A DNA stretch of 64,000 nucleotides, taken from NCBI GenBank assembly GCA_022496805.1, contig CM040099.1:4156501-4220500 (forward strand). The letters are read 5' to 3'. This document shows, in pieces, positions 54,740 to 64,000 of this stretch. Source of the stretch: Pohlia nutans. Lineage: Eukaryota > Streptophyta > Bryopsida > Bryales > Mniaceae. The translations under genes were made by a program, and so were the position numbers. Under the pieces are notes generated by a model. It did no database searches, was not told where the DNA came from, and saw nothing but the letters and a program-made list of their open reading frames with translations. Every line of letters begins with the position of its first letter. Within the stretch, counting starts at the first letter, position 1.

Positions 54740-57700
54740 TTTTGTTTTCTTTTCTTTTTTAGTTATGCAAATTGATCCTTTATTCCATTAACAAATAATA
54801 GTATAAGAAACAAAGAAAACATTGACTCCCAACATAAAATCTTACTTAAACTTTTACTATTACACTCAACTCTACTATAATAGGTTGCATATACATGAAT
54901 CTCATAATAAATGAGTTTGACAAGTGGGTAAAGGACTCTAAATCATTTTTATTTTTATGTCATGCGCTCTTTGGGCATTTAAGTTTGCCACATTAATCTT
55001 TTAACCCCTAAATGCCTACCATTATATAACAAGACTTATAGATTGAGTAGTATAATATATAAATTATACGATGCTATCAAAAATAAAGGTTTTATTTCTA
55101 TTAAGCATGATTATCAAAAATTATTCATAAAATCGAACTTTAAAAATTAATCATAAATCTTTCACTTATCAATTTTAAAAGTTTATCAATAACAAAGTTA
55201 TTATCTTTAATACAATTCTTTAATATGATAGTTGAAATTGTGAAGCTATTAGAGTTATTTGTAAAAGCATCCGGTCTTTTGTCCTCCTTTTTTCATGGAC
55301 CAGAGCTAGTACCACAGTTGTCCTCCTCACGGTCCCACCCTACTACCCAATTCTTCTCCCTCCCTCCAATTTTTTATGAATAAAAATTTCAATCTATTCA
55401 GCGTTCTATTCTGGGTCTATAGTGAGATCATGCCGATCCTGTCCTTTCCATATTACAGGTCAAAAAGAAGGGTTTTGAGGGACTTTACAAATAACTCTAT
55501 TGATACAGTAGAATCAAGAAGCAATTTTTATTTTTGAAGCTTTTAATTATTCAATATAATAATCTTTTATAAAGTTAAATATTTTACTAAGGTAAATATT
55601 AAAATTAAATAGATATGCATAAGCATTATTCTAATGCATATGCATAAGTTTTTTCTCAATACTTTGGAAAAGCTTATAATAGGGTTTTTATTTGTACATA
55701 TACAAAGATACTATTATAAAAGATAGAAATTTCAAGCTTCAATAGTGACAAGGGCTCTACTTCTCTCCGCACCACCATTGACGAAGTGAAAGGCTAGGAA
55801 CTTGAATAAGATGTGAAAGGCTAAATTACTTCACATAATGGTTTTTGAGGACGGAATGAAACAGTCATGAGAAAATCATTCAAGAATATGAAAGGTTTCA
55901 TCATAAAAATGTTACATCATAAAAAACCTTGCCTTAGAATTGTCGACTATCGACTTGCGACTCGCCGGCTCACTTATGGAGCAAGCAAAAAAGTGAAAAA
56001 AGAGATTCCATCCAACCCTCGCTCCATGAATGGTCGCGACGGCCAGGCCTTCCGTCCATAGCATGGGTTTATGAGTCAACTAGGGACTTGGGTGGGAAGG
56101 TAAGGAAGAGGGAGAAGTGAGACAAAGATATTTATATAGATTCCTTTGGTTTCTTTCCCGCCGCTATCTCCCGTAAAATTCTTCTTGTTGGCCATTATCG
56201 TCTTCTAAATACGCATTAGACTTAGGGCACTTGAAGCGTTCACCTCCATACTAGATGCTCCTCCTAAATGAGTTTTTTTTGTTGCTATTGCAGTGGGTCT
56301 TGGGCTTCTCCTCTCTAGTTTCGTGGGCCGTCCCTTCTCCTATAAGTTAGTATAGCTCTTTGTTCACTTCATTTCTCTCGCACTTCTCTCGTGTTCTTCT
56401 CCTGTTGGTGTATCCCTGCCGTGGCCTCTACCTCTAGCTTCTTGTTGGTCTCCGTTGCAACAATCTTGCTCTTCAATGCCGTCTTCTACGCTTCTCTTCC
56501 TGTTCTAGGTTTGTTTGTTGTGCGCTTTATCTTCAACACTACAACCAACCGCTTCGAAAACCTACGGCTTTAAAATCCTACTACCTTGAAACCCTCGTCA
56601 TCTCTCTGCTCTAGGCTTTATCTTCAGCACTATTGCTGCCTTGAAACCCTACTGCCTCGAAACCCCACCGCCTCGAAATCGTACCGCCTCGAACCCTGCC
56701 GCCTCGAAGCCCTAGTCGTATGTTGTTAATAGTCATCTTTGCTCTGGGCTTTATCTTCAGTTGCCGCCTCAAAACCCAGGTAATTTATTGTGAATAATCA
56801 TCTATCGATTTTCAATAACCCTTTGTCAGGTGGGCACTGGGTATGAAGTAGTTCTTAGTATGAAGTAGTTCTCTCAAATGTCTTTAAACATCTAGACAGT
56901 TTTCAACATCTAGTTTTGGTGTGTGAAGTAGTTTATAACAAAAGTTTTCCTACTTTTCACAACACTTGTTAAAACTTTAGACAATTCCGCATTTTGGTTA
57001 ACCTTTATTAATATAAAATACATCTTTCGCAAATCTTTAAACATCTAGTTTTGATTTGTGTAGTAGTCACGGTAGTAGTTTTTAGTAGTTGTTAAAAAAG
57101 GCCTTAGTTTCTTACTTTTCATAAGAGTATGTTGTTGATTTGTTGTCTAGGGGTAATTTCACGTTTTTAAAACTTATGCAATTTTAGTTACTTGTCTTTG
57201 CATTTTTGAGTTCTTATGAGATTATGTTATGCTATTTATTATGCTTAGAATACCTCGTTAAGATTGCAAAATGCACTTACAAGTTCGGTTAGTATTCTAA
57301 CGATTAAGTTTAAAGCCTTTAAGGTTTATCTTTCAGAAGCATTGGCAAGATTGAGGAGCGCGAGACGTACGGGGCACGAAAGGAGAGTTTCAAAGATTTT
57401 GCATCGCTAAATATTCTACCTCACTACATCAACTCTTTTTTGGACTTATAATGTAAGTGATTTGCTTTTAAAATATAATGAGATATATGGCACTCTTTCT
57501 TTGCTATTTGAAATTATTGAACAATACAAAACAATTATAGTTTTTTTCATTAGTTTGTAAGTAAGCTCAATGCATTCCATTTGTACAGACTATAGAAGTA
57601 TCAACCTGACATTAAAAAAATGTGAACATGATTATACGTCATAATTATTTCCTTTTTTAGTATTTGAGTGTCTTTTCAAGAACCCTTTTATTTTTTTCAA

Positions 57701-58150
57701 CATAGTTACATCTCGTGATAATCATTATATGTCATTAGATTTTTGGTGTCTTTTTAAACCCTTAATGAGATGATTCATCTATAAACAAGTTTTAACCTTT
57801 GACGTTGTGTTTGAAAGAATAATTTATAATGTAAGTTTAAATTTAAATGACCACTAGATATTAAGAATATGAGAAAATCAAATCACACCTAATTCCAAGT
57901 CTGTTCATTGAATCACAAATAGTAACATGATCAATGTCCTTTATTTGATCTAATGACTCCCATTTTCCAACAAGTAAACCTTTTTATAATTCAACAAGCA
58001 TAGTTCTTTTTACCGCAAAATCACAACTTGAAATTATAAAAATAAACCCTTTGAAGTTGAAAACTCTTTAACCTTACCACCTCCATGGGGCAACCAAGCC
58101 TTATGAATGAAGCCAATGAACTATTTACAATATAAGTATATATAAGAAAT
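54740..58150. other. intergenic DNA, no supported gene
   Basis: 54740-55700 is AT-rich with a lone TTTTAACCCCTAAATGCC terminus at 55000. 56100-56770 is pyrimidine-rich and GC-richer, contains CGTGGGCCG (a site II-like TGGGCC word, about 56326) and TATAAG, and looks like a promoter and leader of a plant gene without its coding part. The ORF at 56391-56573 is hydrophobic with no known domain. 56800-58150 shows nothing clear. Confidence 0.45.
56575..56780. repeat. minisatellite of CCGCCTCGAAACCCTA units
   Basis: Variants of CTGCCTCGAAACCCTACTG are repeated about seven times. The longer word TTTATCTTCAGCACT recurs at about 56528, 56619 and 56749. It is non-coding as far as can be seen. Confidence 0.75.
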
Positions 58151-58154
58151 GCTT

Positions 58155-58377
58155 TAAGGTAGAGGGCTCCAAAACCAACAAGAGTTCTAATTCCAACATA
58201 ATCTAGGCACAATAATCATTCTAGAAACTAAATTTAGGTAGACCATAGATAACTTATCATTTTGGTCAACATCTAAAAACAACTCTATGATGTGGCTAAA
58301 TTTGTGTTTGAAAATAAATGCATGGCCTAGATTTTGTTGGAATTAGAACCCTGTTGGTTTTCGAGCCCTCTACTTTA
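58155..58377 (+). mobile_element. MITE family A copy 3 (223 bp)
   Basis: The ends AAGGTAGAGGGCTCCAAAAC and the inverted TTTTCGAGCCCTCTACTTT are present. This uninterrupted copy shows what the split element at 25568-26199 looked like before insertion. Confidence 0.88.
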
Positions 58378-59208
58378 TACCGCTTTAAAAAGAATAGTAA
58401 CAAAGAGATTTGAGTGAGACAACATCCCTCTGACTCTTTAGTTTTTCCTTCGAAACAAGACATTAGTTTCATATTACTCAATCTTAATGTATAATGTTCA
58501 TAGATTTTTTATTACCTATTTCATTATATGTGATTCATATGGATTTTAGTTACTTGTTACACGATGTATAATTTTTATAGATTCATTTTGATATATTATC
58601 ACTAATGTACTTATGGATTTTTTGTTACCTAATCTATAATGTACAATCGCTACCAGAATGAATGGTCTTTGGACAGTCACTAAGGAACAATGTGAGAGTA
58701 TGGTACTAAGGGCTCATGTTCACACTAGCATAGTGCCAAAAATAGTTGTTGGGCACGATGCCCTAACTTTGACTATACCTTGGGACTCAAAGACCACCCA
58801 TTCTACTAGTAGATTCTTATGGAAACTTTTTGCTAATCAATCCCTATTTACAATTGTTATAGAATTATGTTGCTACCCCATCTTTCAAATTATGTTGCAA
58901 GACTATTATAGATTTTTAAACTCATTTCATAATGTATGATTGACTCACTTACGGAGTTTTTTAAATTGTTATACTTTCGCTTCACGAGTGTCTTATAAAA
59001 AAAATTTGGTGCTTTAGAGAGATGAAGCGAATCTTGCCAATAATTAAGTTGAGATGAAGCTAGAAGAGAAGAAGCGATCGAAGAAGCAGAAGATGGAATC
59101 CTCATCGAGAGAAGAGATGGGAAAAACACAAGCAGAGGAAGGATCGTCAAAAATGAAAGAGACCAAAGACAAGACAAGGAACAAGATGAGCACGAGGAAC
59201 AAGTAATC

Positions 59209-60932
59209 ATGGACTCTCGGTGGAAAGCCTTTCTGCCACAGCTCCACCAAACCATCCTCGGCTTCATTCCCATCCCGAACCTTTGTCGCTTCTGCACCGT
59301 ATGCCGTGACTGGAACAACATCCCAAAGCAACTTAGCTTTGCATCACAATCACGACCTGAAGAAGCCATGTCCCCTTTCTGAACCATGAACTCTTTGCTT
59401 GTCGAACTTGCCCAAGAAACCATTGCAATATCACAACGGCGATGGCAGATCTACGACCCCATTACACAGAAGAGCTTCAAACTCAACATGGAGTTTCTAT
59501 ATGAAGGTGTACGTGATAGGTTCAACGTGCATGATCACTACGTAACGTTGTCAACAGACAAAGGGTTTGTTGTCGTCATGTGGAAGTCACCGAGCCGGAA
59601 AACGAGAAAAGTTGTCCAAATCGCCAACCCCATCACACGTTCCGTTGTGGAGATTCCACCACTTCCCCCGGACTCTACGTCAACACTAAATTCGGCAGTT
59701 GGGATATGCCTGGAGTTGGATGCCATTGGGTAGTGTCGTTAGTGACCGTAGAAGATTACTCATCGTTTGCACTTTACCTTGTGTTGGCAAGCAGCGAGAA
59801 ATATCCGGAAAGGAAACGCGCGTTCCGGTTCCACTCGAACGTGGGCGAGTGGCGGGAGATTCCAGAGCCGCCCGAGGATCACAATCCTGAATACATCCTG
59901 AACATGGACTCAACTTTGTTCACGTTCTTCTGGGACGAAGAGAACAATGAAGACTTTGTCATGGGCTCGGGGAGTGCATTCCATTGTCAAGTTGAACACC
60001 ACGTGCGATAAAACAAAATCTACGTTTTACATAAAGGACCACCAAAATGAATCAAAATTTTATCAATTTTTTTTCATGAGTAGATAAAATCACTATCTAT
60101 TTCATAGTAAAAAATGGAAATCAAATTTGATGAGTTGTTTTTTTCATAAAACATACCGTTTTTAACTAGATCGACGCAGAATCGAACTAAAAACATTACT
60201 ACAAAAAATGAAAATGACCAAAAAATTCAAAAAAATATACATAAGATATTATCAATGATTATTTATATGTAGAAAAATATCATAATTATTAAAATTATCT
60301 AAGGCATATAATATAGGGTAGCAAATTTTGATCGCACGTGGTTATTAAACGTAAGGGGGTGTGATCTCCCCGAGGTCATGGGTCGACCTAAACTACTGGC
60401 GTTTGACACCAAGCGCGACGAATGGAGCGACACGGCGGTGCTGCTTCCCCCTGGCGTCATCCATAATTGGCTAGCTACGGCACAGGGGCGTCTGTTCTTC
60501 TTCTCTGCATTTGGGGGTCTACATGAAGTGGAAGGGATGGACAAGATAGATGGGCTAATGCTCGTGGAGATTGATGTAGCGTCAAGCAAGTGCACTTTGG
60601 TGGCGACCTTGAATCGTATGCAAGACTTCAATGGTTTTTTCAAAGAGGTCAAGGAGTTGACTACCAACGTTGGGCATCTTGTGACGGTGGTGGGGTGCGG
60701 CAAGTATATCGTGATCTCTTGTACCAACGGCGTTGCTGTTGCATATGATTTGGTGTTTTCCAAGTGGTGTGAGTGGCCGGAGGACATGATGATCACTAGG
60801 CTCGCTGATGGTAACACGCTTTCAACTGTTGCTTATTGTGACGGTGGCTACGGGATGTTTGCGACGACGATGAAGTTGACGCTGAATCCCGTGCTTGCGA
60901 TAATCCAACAGGCGTCTTCATCGAATGTCTAA
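59209..60932 (+). pseudogene. F-box/kelch-type gene broken by a stop, a frameshift and an insertion
   Basis: The start MDSRWKAFLPQLHQTILGFI leads an F-box (LPQLHQTILGFIPIPNLCRF, then CTVCRDWNNI). TGA at 59380-59382 interrupts the frame, which then continues in phase (RRWQIYDPITQKSFKL, KVVQIANPITRSVVEIPPLP) to 59733. A shift of frame near 59730 is needed to reach VSLVTVEDYSSFALYLVLAS and WREIPEPPEDHNPEY, which ends at 60011. About 340 bp of non-coding DNA follows, then the C-terminal part from about 60357 (CDLPEVMGRPKLLAFDTKRD, LFFFSAFGGLHEVEG, YDLVFSKWCEWPEDM) to the stop at 60932. F-box proteins select substrates for SCF ubiquitin ligases, with the kelch part binding the substrate. Three lesions make this a pseudogene. 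Confidence 0.82.
59997..60345. mobile_element. 340-bp insertion with ACCACGTGCGAT inverted ends
   Basis: ACCACGTGCGATAAAAC at the left is inverted at the right (GATCGCACGTGGT, about 60331-60343). The interior is AT-rich with no frame, while both sides are F-box/kelch coding sequence. A clear target duplication was not found. An intron is a weaker alternative because the boundaries lack good splice sites in frame. Confidence 0.65.
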
Positions 60933-61495
60933 CACGTATTATGTTGTTGGAGTAGAAAACGCACACTGGATAGTGCCTGCATGCTTGTATGTATGTTTGT
61001 GTCGCATTTTGACATGGGCCAACCTAGTTGCAAAAGACTTCAGTGCAAGGGTTGACTTTTGGAGTAGGAAATTTGAATGTTTTTAATGTTATTGATGAAA
61101 GCTTTTGACAAAGTCTTCAATAATCAACTCGTATATCAGTCAATGGTTATCACTTGAATTGAATTCTAAGGGAGCCAAGGGACATGAGTATTGAGTATTG
61201 TTACTATAACTATAGTTTTTTTAAGTGGAAGAGGATTTCAACACACCAAGGAATGCGTCATTAAGATAGTGTATGAAAAGGTTATCTCAAAGAATGAAAG
61301 TTGTTTGCGGTAAATGTTCTAGAATCATATTTTTGACTATTAAGACGATCATGTCCTTTCTAGGTCACTAGCACTTTTGGTCGTTTCCACTTTATTTTAC
61401 ATCATCTTTTAAAGCACTTCAAAATAGAAGCAGGGATAGGAAATTCATCACCAACACACTACCATGGAAAGTTTATCATCAATATCTACAGAAAC
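60933..61495. other. 3' flank of the F-box pseudogene
   Basis: No further gene is seen. The first 200 bases may be the former 3' untranslated region. Confidence 0.5.
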
Positions 61496-61499
61496 TCCA

Positions 61500-62795
61500 T
61501 TACCAACCCACAATTAACACGCAATTTGCTATTTATGCACTTGTCCAAGTGCGCTCATTTCATAAATATATTTGACCTTAAAAAAAATTGGTTAAAAAGT
61601 TCTCTAAAAAACATCAATGTTGTCTTTCTACAATCACTTAAATTATAAATAAATAATTATTTTAACTATTTTTTATTCTTATCTTTATCTTTTCTTTTAT
61701 CTTTTCTTTTTTATCTTGATTTCTTTTCTGTCTTCTTTGTTGTCTTCTTGTCTTTCTTTTTGTCTTTCTTTTTGTCTTCCTCGTCTTTTTTTTCTTCTAC
61801 TTTTTCTTTAGTTGTAGCTGCTGAATCTTAAACAATGGAAGCAAACCCCAAAATAATAATAATAATAATAAATTCTTCTTTTGGTTGGCCGTGGGGTGCT
61901 GCTAAACTCTAAATGGTAGCTGCCCAAATTTATTTTTTTATTTTTTGAAGAAATTCTATTTTTAGCGTCAAGGATGCGCGGCTGCGCACGCAAAGACCCC
62001 CCCATCTCTCTTCTCCCTTTTCTTCTTCTTCTTCCCCTCTTCTCATATATGTAGGGGAGAGGAATAGGGAGGAAGAGGGAGTGGGAGAGTGAATGAAAGA
62101 GAACCCTATATATATTAGAAGAGGGGAAGGAGATGGAGAGGAGATGAATATAGAGAGTGATGAAGATGGAGAGGGAGATGAAGAGGGAGATAAAGATGGA
62201 AATGAGGGAGATAAGAGGGTTTTTGGGCTTTAGGTGCGTGGCCGCGTACCTCATCTGCTAAAAATAGAAAAATTTCAATAAAATAAAATAAAATAATAAT
62301 AGTAATAATATTATTTTTTTGGGCGGCCACCATTTAGGATTCAGCAACACCCAACGGCCAACCAAAAGAAGATTTTTTTTTAAATTTATTTAATTTTATT
62401 TTTTTTGTTGGGTGTGTGTGTGTTCAGTTCGCTCCCATTGTTTAAGGTTCATTAGCCACGACTGGAAAAAAAAAAGTAGAAGTAAAAAAAGACAAGGAAG
62501 ACAAAAAGGAAGACAACAAGAAGACAAGAAGAAATACAAGAGGGAGACAAGAAAGAAGACAAGAAAGAATTGAAGATAAAAAAAAAAGATAAAAAAAAAG
62601 ATAAAAGGAAAGATAAAGATAAGAATAAAAATTACTTAAAATAATTATTTGTTTACAATGTAAGGAATTTAAGAAAGACAATAATCGTCGTTTTTTTTTT
62701 AAAAAAAGTTAGAAAAAATCAATTATGTGCTTGGAGACCAAGTGCATGATTATATAGCCAAGTGAGTAAAATAGCGAATTGTGTATTAATCATAG
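61500..62795. mobile_element. giant foldback element, about 1.3-kb imperfect palindrome
   Basis: Sequence pairs with itself from the outside in: CAATTAACACGCAATTTGCT (left) with GCGAATTGTGTATTAAT (right); the purine/pyrimidine tracts 61680-61800 and 62470-62635; TTCTTCTTTTGGTTGGCCGT with CGGCCAACCAAAAGAAGA; TTCTATTTTTAGC with GCTAAAAATAGAA; and the TCTTCTCCC / GGGGAAGGAGA centre near 62145. No coding sequence is convincing; the minus-strand frames are artefacts of the biased tracts. It is a foldback or long-TIR DNA element. Confidence 0.8.
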
Positions 62796-62822
62796 CACAC
62801 AAACATAGAGGGTGGCCCATCA

Positions 62823-63415
62823 CAACCCCTAAACATCCAACCGTCCACACAAACACACGTTTCTCATCTGTCATTGACTTTTTGTAGTGTGGACTTTCTA
62901 CTATATATTTTATGGAAAAATAGCTTCATGCCGAGCTTTATGCATGTTTGATCCAATTAGTAAGGGGATGATTTGTAAAATTTTCATACCTCATCTCATG
63001 TTGTAATGATTCACCTAAAATCTCAAAAATTTCAATATATAAGTGCTCTTTCAAAAGTCAAGTCATAAAATCAAACAACCAAAAAAACTTCAAAAATCAC
63101 TACACTTAGAGTATTACATTTCAACCAATCGCAACACATTTCATGTATAAATTATCAATATCTTATTTGTAATCAAATTACAAAAAATAAAATAAAATTT
63201 TAATTCTCAAATTTTATACAAAAATATTGGTGACAACGACGAGGACAACGATCATAGATCTAAGTATGAATAGCATCATAAATCCATTATGTACAATTTT
63301 CATTCAAATATCAAGTTCAAAATATCCCTCTCAAATACATTTTAGAACACGTGTTTGAAATTCTTCAAATCTGGAGAGAGGTGGGGATTTAAGATGTCAA
63401 GTTATAACCTCTACC
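62823..63415. mobile_element. MITE family F, copy 3
   Basis: It starts AACCCCTAAACATCCAACCG and ends near GGTGGGGATTTAAGATGTCAAG. It is collinear with 20210-20730 and 54172-54733, including AATCACTACACTTAGAGTA and ATATCCCTCTCA. A short purine-rich GACGACGAGGAC slip lies inside. Confidence 0.8.
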
Positions 63416-64000
63416 AGTGTTAGTATTGAACAATAATCATGGTATAAATAATCACGATGGCACCTCACAATGGTGCTATTTCACAATATTGCTAGTTTAT
63501 TAAGCATGAGGAATCGACCTTTGGAAAATAACCTTTCATCCCTACTCTACATGATAATGCAAATGAAACACTTCAAAAGCACTCATAATTATAGCACTTT
63601 AATATTTCACATGATTCAAAATACTTGAGTTATAATGACCTCACTCTCTATAAAAGGCACTAACGAACCGACATGAGAAAGTTATTTTGTAAATGACCTC
63701 TACAACCGGTATTTAGTGAGGTCATGGCAAATCAAATGTTGTTACGTACGTACACTCATCTTGAGAAAGTGGATATATCTATGATATCAAAATTGATTCA
63801 TAGACAATTAGTGTTCATTAATTATATTAACAAAAAGTATGTTACAATTACATTCTACGCTTATGACCAAAAGCATTTCGGAGAGAGTAGAATTGTAAAA
63901 GAATCATACATCCTCTTACCTTCAAATACAAGTAACTTTTACGACAAGACTCGTAAAACTAACTACAGCCTTATTGCCGATCACAGTGTACAACCCTCAC
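63416..64000. other. non-coding end of the window
   Basis: No gene, RNA gene or repeat was recognised. Confidence 0.5.

Noticed and set aside
59386..60011. Two overlapping ORFs as separate genes
   Set aside because: Together they form one F-box/kelch reading order interrupted by a frame change.
61808..62681. Minus-strand ORFs rich in Ser, Leu, Phe, Ile and Tyr
   Set aside because: They are translations of the CT/GA tracts of the palindromic element and have no domain.
1..64000. CRISPR arrays, operons, ribosome-binding sites and bacterial elements
   Set aside because: The window is eukaryotic nuclear DNA with spliceosomal introns; no spaced identical direct repeats were seen.

Overview
This is nuclear DNA from a streptophyte, most likely a seedless land plant (bryophyte, lycophyte or fern), although a charophyte alga or a seed plant cannot be excluded from sequence alone. 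The evidence is a plant plastid-type acyl-lipid desaturase with a transit-like N-terminus and GT-AG introns, fragments that match plant condensin CAP-D2 and augmin subunit 6, an F-box/kelch gene, a plant telomere-type repeat (TTTAGGG)n, and Stowaway- and Harbinger-like MITEs. The window is AT-rich, gene-poor and dominated by transposable elements.

Layout. 1-1366 holds no gene. 1367-6606 (minus) is a nine-exon Plavaka-type (CACTA-related) transposase gene with one frameshift. 6607-10990 is AT-rich with repeats. 11213-14826 (plus) is a GC-richer mosaic of exon pieces from unrelated host genes (CAP-D2 N-terminus, an AUG6 piece, and two unrecognised pieces), abutting a truncated MITE. 14830-22970 is intergenic DNA with several MITEs, a hairpin, and a 134-bp tandem repeat. 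23160-26528 (plus) is an intact five-exon FAD5/ADS-type desaturase whose introns carry MITEs, one of them nested in another. 28860-39405 (plus) is a large degenerate LINE with an RRM-like ORF1, a heptapeptide-coding minisatellite, a canonical 2A-like motif (GDIEQNPGP), APE endonuclease, reverse transcriptase, RNase H, zinc knuckle and a possible second nuclease-like C-terminus. Just beyond it are a possible short minus-strand gene (39561-40019), a 5'-truncated copy of the same LINE and a tRNA-derived SINE. 41000-45672 is more repeat DNA. 45673-53199 (minus) is an apparently complete UTP14 ribosome-biogenesis gene of about nine or ten exons, its introns packed with MITEs that have even multiplied a splice acceptor. 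53671-59208 is repeat-rich without a supported gene. 59209-60932 (plus) is an F-box/kelch gene broken by a stop, a frameshift and a 340-bp insertion. 61500-62795 is a giant imperfect palindrome (foldback element), followed by another MITE to 63415 and unremarkable DNA to the end.

The two genes most likely to work are the desaturase (plastid lipid desaturation) and UTP14 (18S rRNA processing). They are functionally unrelated neighbours. The main theme is the density of short inverted-repeat elements. Many end in TTAACCCCTAAA-like termini and others in TAAGGTAG. They sit in introns and intergenic DNA and probably drive much of the local rearrangement.
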